Shown here in pieces: positions 17,564 to 24,391 of a stretch of 57,529 nucleotides of DNA (its first letter is position 1; every line of letters starts with the position of its first letter). This DNA comes from Candidatus Treponema caballi. GTDB taxonomy: Bacteria; Spirochaetota; Spirochaetia; Treponematales; Treponemataceae. The translations under genes and the position numbers were made by a program. The DNA is taken from contig JAGHRS010000027.1 of the NCBI GenBank assembly GCA_018066285.1, positions 1-57,529 of the forward strand. The letters run 5' to 3'. The notes under the pieces were generated by a model. That model was not told the DNA's origin. It saw nothing but the letters and a program-made list of their open reading frames with translations, and searched no databases.

Positions 17564-18939
17564 TTCAGGAACATGCCCAGGAGTTTTCTTTTCAGAGTTG
17601 AATAAGGCTGGTTTCTTAACGGGACATCCATGAAGGTTTTTCTTTCTACGATACTTTTTTTCGTGCTGAAAGTGTCAAATCCTACTTTTCCATGATATGC
17701 GCCCATACCGCTTTCTCCACAACCACCAAAACCCATATTATTTGTGGCAAGGTGAATGATGCAGTCGTTCAGGCAACCTCCACCAAAATTAAAGCGACTG
17801 GTAAACTCTTTCATAAGGCTCTTTTTTTCCGTAAAAAGATAGAAAGCAAGTGGTTTTGCCCTGTCTTTCAATACGCCATATACCTCATCATATGATTCAA
17901 ACGTAAGTACCGGCAGAACAGGACCAAATATCTCCTCTCCCATAACGTCATCATACCAGGTTACATTATCCATCACTGTCGGTTCAATCTGTAGTGTATC
18001 ATCCTTTACATGACCACCAATCACCACCTTGTCATGGTCAATCAAACCACAGACTCTTTCAAAGTGCTTCAGGTTTATCATCTTTCCGTAATTTCTGTTT
18101 GCAAGAGGAACAACTCCATATTGAGCCTGTATTTCTTCTTTCATTGCTGAAATGAACGCATCTTTTACCGATGCATGACACAGTACATAATCAGGTGCAA
18201 CGCAGGTCTGTCCACAGTTCAGATATTTTCCCCAGGTAATCCGCTTTGCAGCAAGCTTTATCTTTGCTGATGAATCGATGATGCACGGAGACTTTCCACC
18301 AAGTTCCAGAGTTACCGGAGTCAGGTATTCCGCAGCATGACGAAGTACTTCCTTTCCCACAGACTGACTTCCCGTAAAGAAGATGTAATCAAACTTCTGC
18401 TCAAGAAGGCAGGCATTTTCTGTCCGTCCGCCTGTAACTACAGCCACATATTCAGACGGGAACGTTTTCTGCAGTAGCTTTTGAATGGCTGCTGATGTAG
18501 CTGGTGAATATGCACTTGGCTTAACGACAGCGGTATTACCCGCAGCCAGAGCATCAACGAGAGGATCGAGTGTCAGCAGGAACGGGTAATTCCACGGGCT
18601 CATGATCAGCACGTTTCCATACGGGGAAGTTTTTACGAAACTACGGGCTGGGAAATTTGTCAGAGGCGTTCCGACAGTCCTGTCTTTTGCATATTGTCTT
18701 ACATGTTTAAGCATGTATGATATTTCTGAAAGAACAAGCCCTATCTCACACATGAAAGCTTCAGTCTCACACTTACCGAGATCTGCAGTAATTGCAGCTG
18801 CAATTTCCTTCTCTTCTTCCCTGATATTGTCCCTGAGCTTTTTCAAAGCCTCTTCACGGTAGCTTACAGAAAGCGTTACCCCGCTCTGAAAAAACTCCTT
18901 CTGCGCATCAACAACATTTCTGATAGCCGAACTGTCCAT
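17560..18939 (-). CDS. Aldehyde dehydrogenase (NAD(P)-dependent, class 3-like)
   Basis: It oxidises an aldehyde to a carboxylate. The 459-residue protein lacks the extra N-terminal segment of long ALDHs, as in ALDH3/fatty-aldehyde types. Visible sites: MSPWNYPFLLTLDPLVDALAAGN (cofactor pocket), FTGSQSVGKEV, the general-base Glu in LELGGKSP, the nucleophile Cys in NCGQTCVAPDY, and EEIFGPVLPVL. The frame is open 18 codons further upstream. However, AGAGG six nt before the MDSSAIRN Met selects this start, which overlaps the alcohol dehydrogenase gene by 32 nt. The pair suggests alcohol-aldehyde-acid interconversion; the substrate is unknown. Confidence 0.92.
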   Translation of the reverse strand: MDSSAIRNVVDAQKEFFQSGVTLSVSYREEALKKLRDNIREEEKEIAAAITADLGKCETEAFMCEIGLVLSEISYMLKHVRQYAKDRTVGTPLTNFPARSFVKTSPYGNVLIMSPWNYPFLLTLDPLVDALAAGNTAVVKPSAYSPATSAAIQKLLQKTFPSEYVAVVTGGRTENACLLEQKFDYIFFTGSQSVGKEVLRHAAEYLTPVTLELGGKSPCIIDSSAKIKLAAKRITWGKYLNCGQTCVAPDYVLCHASVKDAFISAMKEEIQAQYGVVPLANRNYGKMINLKHFERVCGLIDHDKVVIGGHVKDDTLQIEPTVMDNVTWYDDVMGEEIFGPVLPVLTFESYDEVYGVLKDRAKPLAFYLFTEKKSLMKEFTSRFNFGGGCLNDCIIHLATNNMGFGGCGESGMGAYHGKVGFDTFSTKKSIVERKTFMDVPLRNQPYSTLKRKLLGMFLK

Positions 18940-20143
18940 CTGCTGCCTCTTTTGCCATAACATCACGGTAGAACTGCTGTAACGCTTCAGCATCCATCAG
19001 AACCGGCACCGGATAAAGCGGATTAGCCTCCTTATCCGCACGTCGCGCGAGTTCCGGAATATCTTCTTCCTTTATGCCTTTCAAAGTTGCCGGAATCCCC
19101 AGCTCTTCATTCAACTTTCTGATATGCTGAATGAACTTTCTGGCGGCAAATTCCTCAGCAGCATATTTATCAACAAGATTGATTGCTCTGGCAAGTTTTT
19201 TCAGTTTCTTATAAATGGCAGGACCATATGCATCTAGTACGTATGGAAGAATTACAGCATTTGCAAGTCCGTGTGGAATGTTATAAGCGCCGCCCAGAGA
19301 ATGAGCAACAGCATGCACATAGCCGACATATGACTGAGAAAAAGCAGAACCGGCATAATTAGAGGCTATCAGCATGTTCTCTCGTGCCTCATAGTCAGTT
19401 CCGTCATCATACGCTTTCTGAATGTTCCGGTTAATCATGCGTACGGCAGTTATCGCCCACTTCCTCGTCTGTTTAGTCGTCGTACGGCCGATGTACGCTT
19501 CTACAGCATGGGTGAGTGCATCCATTCCGGTTGTTGCAGTCAGAAATGCAGGAAGTGAATAGGTTATTTTAGGGTCGAGTACAGCAATTGACGGAATCAG
19601 CGGGAATGAACTTATAGGGTATTTATAATGTGTCTCATCATCAGTAATGACAGCAGCAAGCGTTACTTCAGAACCTGTTCCTGCTGTCGTAGGAATAGCT
19701 GCAAGCAGCGGAAGCTTACGGCGGATTTTCAGAATTCCTTTCATTTGATTGAGTGTCTTTTTAGGATAAGCGACACGTGCTCCGACAGCTTTTGCACAGT
19801 CAATGGATGATCCGCCACCAAAGGCTACAAGAGCTTCACAGCCTGTACATGTGTAAATGGAATATGCTTCTTCTACATTGGAAACTTTCGGATTGGCCTC
19901 TGTCTTATCATAAACGATACATTCAATTCCCTGAGCAGAAAAAAGGCGCTCAAGGTCTGCGGACAGTTTTCTGAGTCCCTTATCCGTAACGAGCATAACT
20001 CTGGAAATATTCCGTTCAGCAAGTTCAAGCGGAAGATCCTGAATTGTATTAAGGATTTCAGGACTTCGATATGGCAGAACCGGAAGTGCAATTTTAAATA
20101 CCGTCTGAAAAAGGCGGCAATACATTTTTTTTGCTTTATTCAT
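18908..20143 (-). CDS. Iron-containing alcohol dehydrogenase
   Basis: This is a group III metal-dependent alcohol dehydrogenase, 411 residues. It shows the NAD-binding GGGSSIDCAKA and PTTAGTGSEVT motifs, and the metal-site histidines in TGMDALTHAVEAY and the AHSLGGAYNIPHGLANAV region. The first ATG touches its AGAGAGGG ribosome site, so the second (MNKAKKMYC, 6 nt spacing) is the likely start. It is co-transcribed with the overlapping aldehyde dehydrogenase. The C-terminal FGYQKCC tail is extra. It probably serves fermentative redox balance or aldehyde detoxification; the substrate cannot be told. Confidence 0.92.
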   Translation of the reverse strand: MNKAKKMYCRLFQTVFKIALPVLPYRSPEILNTIQDLPLELAERNISRVMLVTDKGLRKLSADLERLFSAQGIECIVYDKTEANPKVSNVEEAYSIYTCTGCEALVAFGGGSSIDCAKAVGARVAYPKKTLNQMKGILKIRRKLPLLAAIPTTAGTGSEVTLAAVITDDETHYKYPISSFPLIPSIAVLDPKITYSLPAFLTATTGMDALTHAVEAYIGRTTTKQTRKWAITAVRMINRNIQKAYDDGTDYEARENMLIASNYAGSAFSQSYVGYVHAVAHSLGGAYNIPHGLANAVILPYVLDAYGPAIYKKLKKLARAINLVDKYAAEEFAARKFIQHIRKLNEELGIPATLKGIKEEDIPELARRADKEANPLYPVPVLMDAEALQQFYRDVMAKEAADGQFGYQKCC

Positions 20144-20184
20144 AAACATCCCTCTCTAACAAGGCATCGCCCTGTTAAAAATAC

Positions 20185-20212
20185 ATTATGACAAATTCTG
20201 TCATTTTGTCAA
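20185..20212 (-). promoter_or_regulatory. Promoter plus palindromic operator candidate for the adh-aldh operon
   Basis: On the minus strand TTGACA (20207-20212), a 16-nt spacer and CATAAT (20185-20190) form a strong promoter. A perfect inverted repeat ATGACA-AATTC-TGTCAT (20188-20204) overlaps the -10 box and spacer, where a bound repressor would block RNA polymerase. Confidence 0.65.
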
Positions 20213-20345
20213 TCTGATGTTTATGACTATTTTTTTTCTCCTTTCCGGAAAACCACCAACTGTTTTTAACAGATTCAGTGGTTTTTATGTCAAATATTCG
20301 GGCACTGTCTTTACAAACACAAAAAAACTGTAGAACAAAATAAAA

Positions 20346-20367
20346 AAGACCTCCTTCCGGAGGCCTT
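20346..20367 (-). terminator. Rho-independent terminator after ppdK
   Basis: On the minus strand AAGGCCTCC-GGAA-GGAGGTCTT (one G-T pair) is followed by a T run. It lies about 115 nt past the present ppdK stop but only about 30 nt past the duplicated, presumably ancestral, stop. Confidence 0.85.
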
Positions 20368-20400
20368 ATTTATTTCTGTCTATAATCTGACTTTCAGATT

Positions 20401-20425
20401 ACTTGTTGCGAATAACTGCCTGGGC
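20401..20425 (-). repeat. Duplicated remnant of the ppdK 3' end
   Basis: These 25 bp match 20486-20510 at 23 positions, 85 bp away. Read on the minus strand the remnant encodes the same tail, AQAVIRNK, followed by TAA instead of the present TGA. It looks like the original gene end, displaced by the insert at 20426-20485. Confidence 0.85.
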
Positions 20426-20485
20426 AGGTCGGTGCGCAAGCGCACCTTACCGAGTTCCGCATTGCGGAACTCGCGGGCTATATTC
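20426..20485. repeat. 60-bp double-hairpin insert between ppdK tail copies
   Basis: Two perfect hairpins: GGTGCGC-AA-GCGCACC (20431-20446) and CGAGTTCCGC-ATT-GCGGAACTCG (20451-20473). The insert is flanked by the 25-bp direct repeats of the ppdK 3' end, as in insertion of a small palindromic element with target duplication. There is no open frame in it. Confidence 0.8.
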
Positions 20486-23156
20486 ACTTATTGCGAATAA
20501 CTGCCTGTGCTGCAGCAAGGCGTGCGATTGGAACACGGTATGGGGAACATGAAACGTAGTTCAGTCCTGCGCGGTAGCAGAAATCGATTGTTGCAGGATC
20601 TCCACCATGCTCACCGCAGATACCGAGCTTAATGTCTTTCTTAACACCGCGTGCTCTTTCGCGTGCGAAGTTAATCAGCTCGCCAACACCCTCTTCGTCA
20701 ATTGACTTGAATGGGTCTGAATCAAGGATGTCCTGCTTCAGGTACTCTGGCAGGAACTTTCCTGCGTCGTCACGGCTGAATGCAAATGTCATCTGTGTCA
20801 AGTCGTTTGTACCGAAGCTGAAGAAGTCAGCGAACTGTGCAAGCTTGCCTGCGAGCAGTGCTGCGCGTGGAACTTCGATCATTGAACCGATCTTGATTTC
20901 GAACTCTACGTTCTCGCGTGCGAAGACGTCCTTCATGACCTTCTCGCATGACTTGCGTATGATTTCAAGCTCGTCGTTGTCACAGACGATAGGAATCATT
21001 ACTTCTGGATGAACAGGAACGTTCTTCTTGATGCACTCTGCAGCTGCCAGAGCGATTGCCTCAACCTGCATCTCGTAGATTTCAGGGAAGGTAATTGCAA
21101 GGCGGCATCCGCGGTGACCGAGCATCGGGTTCATTTCGTGCAGTGCCTCGCACTTTGCTGAAAGGCGCTTTACGTCAATGTTCATGACCTGTGCAAGTTC
21201 TTCCTTTTCTGTGTCTGTGTGAGGGATGAACTCATGCAGCGGCGGATCGAGCAGACGGATTGTAACAGGACGTCCGTTCATAGCCTCGAAAATACCGAGG
21301 AAGTCTTTCTTCTGCAGTGGCAGGATGTTGGCAAGTGCTGCCTTTCTCTGCTCTACTGTGTCAGAAACGATCATTGCGCGGAAGTGGATGAGCTTTGCGC
21401 GGTCAAAGAACATGTGCTCTGTGCGGCAAAGTCCGATACCTTCAGCACCGAACTCGAATGCATGCTGTGCATCGATTGGCTGGTCAGCGTTGGCGCGTAC
21501 TGCGAATCCCTTGATTGTGTTGCCATCAAGCTTTCTTTCTGCACCGTTGCGAATCTCATCGCACCAGCCGAGGAATGTATTCAGCTCACCTGCAATTTCA
21601 GGTACGCTGAGAGGAAGCTGTCCTTCATAAACGTTACCGGTTGAACCGTCGATTGTAATGAAGTCGCCTCTTGAGAATGTCTTTCCGTTAATCTTGATCT
21701 TGTCGTCGTCTGTGAAGATAACCTCACCTGCACCAGAAACACAAGGTGTTCCCATACCACGTGCAACAACGGCTGCATGGCTTGTCATACCACCGGTTGA
21801 TGTCAGGATACCTTCTGCAACGACCATACCTGAAATGTCTTCAGGTGATGTTTCCTTGCGGACGAGAACGACCTTCTTGCCGTCCTTGACCCATGACTCA
21901 GCCTCATCTGCTGTGTAGACGATCTGGCCGCATCCTGCTCCCGGAGAAGCGTTGAGACCCTTTGTAAGAACCTCAGCCTTCTTTGCTACCTTTGGATCAA
22001 TCTGCGGATGGAGCAGCTGGTCAATCTGATCAGCTGAAACGCGCATTACAGCCTCTTCCTTTGTGATGAGCTTTTCGCCGACCATGTCGACTGCGCATTT
22101 TACGGCAGCCTTACCGGTTCTCTTACCGTTGCGTGTCTGCAGCAGGAAGAGCTTGCCCTGCTGAACGGTGAATTCCATATCCTGCATATCGTGGAAGTGG
22201 TTTTCAAGGTTACCGCGGATGGCAACGAGCTGGTCGTAAACGGCCTTGTTTTCTTTTTCGAGCTTGTCGATTGTAGCAGGAGTTCTGATACCTGCAACAA
22301 CGTCCTCACCCTGAGCGTTCATCAGGTACTCACCGTAGAACTTGTTCTCACCTGTTGAAGGGTCGCGGCTGAAACATACACCTGTACCGGAATCGTCACC
22401 GAAGTTACCGAATACCATTGACTGTACGTTGACTGCTGTACCTGCAAGGCCCTTGATGTTATTGAGAGCGCGGTACTTGATTGCGCGCTCGTTCATCCAT
22501 GAACCGAATACGGCGTTGATTGCGCCCCACATCTGATCTACAGGATCCTGTGGGAAATCTGTTCCAACGTGCTTCTTGTAGATTACCTTGTAGTTTGCAA
22601 CAAGCTTCTCAAGGTCTTTTGCATCAAGTTCTGTATCGAGCTTTACGCCCTTCTCTGCCTTGATTGCTGAAATTGCATCTTCGAAAGCGTCTGAAGGAAC
22701 GCCCATTGCAACATCACCGAACATCTGGATGAAACGGCGGTATGCATCCCATGCGAAACGCGGGTTTCCGGTCAGTTCTGAAAGGCCGACTACAGCCTTG
22801 TCATTCATACCCAGGTTCAGGATGGTGTCCATCATACCAGGCATTGAAATTGCAGCACCAGAACGTACTGAAACAAGAAGAGGATCCTTTGCGTCACCAA
22901 GCTTCTTGCCCATCAGTTTCTCGAGTCTGTCGAGGTTGAAGGCAACTTCTTCTTTAAGCCCGTCCGGATAGTTCTTGTTGTTCTCATAGAACAACTTGCA
23001 TACTTCTGTTGAGATTGTAAATCCGGGAGGAACGGGAATTCCCAGATTGGTCATTTCTGCAAGGTTAGCGCCTTTTCCACCTAACTCGCCGCGCATGTTG
23101 GCGTCACCTTCGGCCTTACCATTGCCGAAGAAATAGACAAACTTTGTCTTTGACAT
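20484..23156 (-). CDS. ppdK: Pyruvate, phosphate dikinase
   Basis: It interconverts pyruvate + ATP + Pi with PEP + AMP + PPi; in treponemes it probably serves PPi-linked glycolysis. The 890-residue protein has the ATP-grasp N-domain (GGKGANLAEMTNLGIPVPPG, RSGAAISMPGMMDTILNLG) and the swivelling phosphohistidine domain (GGMTSHAAVVARGMGTPCVSG, His near 459). The PEP/pyruvate barrel shows EGIGLCRTEHMFF, GHRGCRLAITFPEI, SFGTNDLTQMTFAFSRDD and the catalytic Cys in LGICGEHGGDP. AAGGAGAAGG precedes the ATG. It is monocistronic. Its last codons are duplicated downstream around a small palindromic insert, leaving the protein end unchanged. Confidence 0.98.
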   Translation of the reverse strand: MSKTKFVYFFGNGKAEGDANMRGELGGKGANLAEMTNLGIPVPPGFTISTEVCKLFYENNKNYPDGLKEEVAFNLDRLEKLMGKKLGDAKDPLLVSVRSGAAISMPGMMDTILNLGMNDKAVVGLSELTGNPRFAWDAYRRFIQMFGDVAMGVPSDAFEDAISAIKAEKGVKLDTELDAKDLEKLVANYKVIYKKHVGTDFPQDPVDQMWGAINAVFGSWMNERAIKYRALNNIKGLAGTAVNVQSMVFGNFGDDSGTGVCFSRDPSTGENKFYGEYLMNAQGEDVVAGIRTPATIDKLEKENKAVYDQLVAIRGNLENHFHDMQDMEFTVQQGKLFLLQTRNGKRTGKAAVKCAVDMVGEKLITKEEAVMRVSADQIDQLLHPQIDPKVAKKAEVLTKGLNASPGAGCGQIVYTADEAESWVKDGKKVVLVRKETSPEDISGMVVAEGILTSTGGMTSHAAVVARGMGTPCVSGAGEVIFTDDDKIKINGKTFSRGDFITIDGSTGNVYEGQLPLSVPEIAGELNTFLGWCDEIRNGAERKLDGNTIKGFAVRANADQPIDAQHAFEFGAEGIGLCRTEHMFFDRAKLIHFRAMIVSDTVEQRKAALANILPLQKKDFLGIFEAMNGRPVTIRLLDPPLHEFIPHTDTEKEELAQVMNIDVKRLSAKCEALHEMNPMLGHRGCRLAITFPEIYEMQVEAIALAAAECIKKNVPVHPEVMIPIVCDNDELEIIRKSCEKVMKDVFARENVEFEIKIGSMIEVPRAALLAGKLAQFADFFSFGTNDLTQMTFAFSRDDAGKFLPEYLKQDILDSDPFKSIDEEGVGELINFARERARGVKKDIKLGICGEHGGDPATIDFCYRAGLNYVSCSPYRVPIARLAAAQAVIRNK

Positions 23157-23180
23157 TGATTTTCCTTCTCCTTAAAATCA

Positions 23181-23194
23181 CACACTAATGTGTG
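23181..23194 (-). promoter_or_regulatory. Palindrome at the ppdK transcription start (operator candidate)
   Basis: A perfect inverted repeat CACAC-TAAT-GTGTG lies immediately downstream of the ppdK -10 box and before its ribosome site. A protein bound here could block initiation. Alternatively it is only a short mRNA hairpin. Confidence 0.4.
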
Positions 23195-23195
23195 C

Positions 23196-23225
23196 ATATT
23201 ACCATTGATAGACAAGCGGTGTCAA
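23196..23225 (-). promoter_or_regulatory. ppdK promoter
   Basis: On the minus strand TTGACA (23220-23225), an 18-nt spacer and TAATAT (23196-23201). The leader to the ATG is about 30 nt and contains the palindrome and an excellent Shine-Dalgarno. It overlaps the divergent capA promoter. Confidence 0.6.
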
Positions 23226-23233
23226 TGTATAAT
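23205..23233 (+). promoter_or_regulatory. Divergent capA-like gene promoter
   Basis: TTGATA (23205-23210), a 17-nt spacer and TATAAT (23228-23233), 18 nt before the ATG. It physically overlaps the ppdK promoter on the other strand, so the two cannot be occupied by polymerase together. Confidence 0.65.
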
Positions 23234-23251
23234 CATATAGTGTTTAAACAT

Positions 23252-24391
23252 ATGAAAAAACGTCATCGTAAGATATTCACAATTTGTCTCATTTTTTCCG
23301 TATTTTTTGTCATATTGTCCGAAACTTCTTCCACACTTTTTGCTGAACCATATCTGCCATCCCTTGACCTGACCTTTACCGGCGACCTGATGGCACACAC
23401 AAGCAACTTCCGGATGGCGGATTACTCGCTCATCTATAAGGACATTGAATACATCACGCGGAACGATGACCTTACGTTCACCAATCTTGAAGTTCCTGTC
23501 GTCGCTGACCAGCCTTATGAAAACTATCCGAATTTCAACATCCAGCCGCCATATGTGGAAGCCGCCATCAATGCGGGATTTGATGTATTCTCGCTTGCGA
23601 ACAACCACACGAACGACCAGTTTGCGAAAGGTATTGCCTCCACGTACGATTATTTCACCGGACTTGAAGCGGATGGAACAGTTGACGCTGCGTGCGGACT
23701 GAAGCCAGCCGGCTCGAAGGACATAACCTGGCGGCTCATTGAGAAAAACGGGTTCAAGGTGCTCTTTGTCGCCGTCACTGAAATACTGAATACGTTCATC
23801 GACATGACACGTATCGACTATATAAGCCCGAACGCAAAAGGACGGGCGGATTTCACCGCATTCTGCAAAAAGCTCCGAGAGGAACATCCGTGTGACCTGT
23901 TCATCGTATCCATGCACGTTGGAGAACCTGAATATGTCAGGACTGTTCCCCTGTCACGGAAGAATTACTTCCATCAGCTGCTGGATGCGGGAGTCGACAT
24001 CATCTGGGGAAACCACCCGCACGTGACACAGGAATGGGAAGTTATCGCTGATGAAAGCGGAGAGCCGTCAAAGCTCATCATGTACAGCATGGGAAACCTC
24101 ATTTCAGGGCAGCGTTATTACTATAATTACAGCGATCCAGGCGCAGACAGGGAATATACGGGAGACAGCCTCATCATGAAGGTTTCGGCTGTGAAACGCG
24201 ATGACGGCTCGGTCCGGCTTGAGTTTGTACAACCGCTTTTCATAACGACAGAGATTGATTCAGAACGCAATTTTGTTATAAAAAGGTATTCGGCAGCATT
24301 CCTTGAAAGCAATTCTGAGAAGGATAATGCCTATTTTACCAAAAGATATGAACTAATAAAGAAAACTACAGGATTAACCATATGCAGATAG
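23252..24391 (+). CDS. CapA-family (PGA_cap) metallophosphoesterase-like exported protein
   Basis: This is the poly-gamma-glutamate synthesis CapA-type fold, a calcineurin-like phosphoesterase relative. It shows FTGDLMAHT (metal-binding Asp), NLEVPV, SLANNHTND, the MHVGEPEY segment, and IIWGNHPHVTQEWEV. The chosen ATG gives MKKRHRKIFTICLIFS, a signal peptide ending near LFAEP; an in-frame GTG 20 codons upstream would spoil it and lies within promoter DNA. The 379-residue protein is probably periplasmic or membrane-attached. No capB/capC genes are nearby, so polyglutamate synthesis is doubtful; a generic phosphoesterase role is safer. Its end overlaps the helicase start by 10 nt. No clear Shine-Dalgarno. 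Confidence 0.85.
   Translation: MKKRHRKIFTICLIFSVFFVILSETSSTLFAEPYLPSLDLTFTGDLMAHTSNFRMADYSLIYKDIEYITRNDDLTFTNLEVPVVADQPYENYPNFNIQPPYVEAAINAGFDVFSLANNHTNDQFAKGIASTYDYFTGLEADGTVDAACGLKPAGSKDITWRLIEKNGFKVLFVAVTEILNTFIDMTRIDYISPNAKGRADFTAFCKKLREEHPCDLFIVSMHVGEPEYVRTVPLSRKNYFHQLLDAGVDIIWGNHPHVTQEWEVIADESGEPSKLIMYSMGNLISGQRYYYNYSDPGADREYTGDSLIMKVSAVKRDDGSVRLEFVQPLFITTEIDSERNFVIKRYSAAFLESNSEKDNAYFTKRYELIKKTTGLTICR

Larger units (their letters stand above)
20144..20483. other. Intergenic region between adh and ppdK
   Basis: This is about 340 bp with no gene. From left to right it holds the adh promoter/operator and a weak hairpin (AACCAC ... GTGGTT, about 20245-20286). The ppdK terminator follows, then a second copy of the ppdK 3' end, and a 60-bp double-hairpin insert next to the present stop codon. 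Confidence 0.8.

Noticed and set aside
18940-18993. A longer N-terminus for the aldehyde dehydrogenase
   Set aside because: It lies inside the alcohol dehydrogenase gene; a good AGAGG site points to the Met at 18939.
23192-23251. An upstream GTG start for the CapA-like protein
   Set aside because: It would put 20 residues before the signal peptide and lie within the promoter region.
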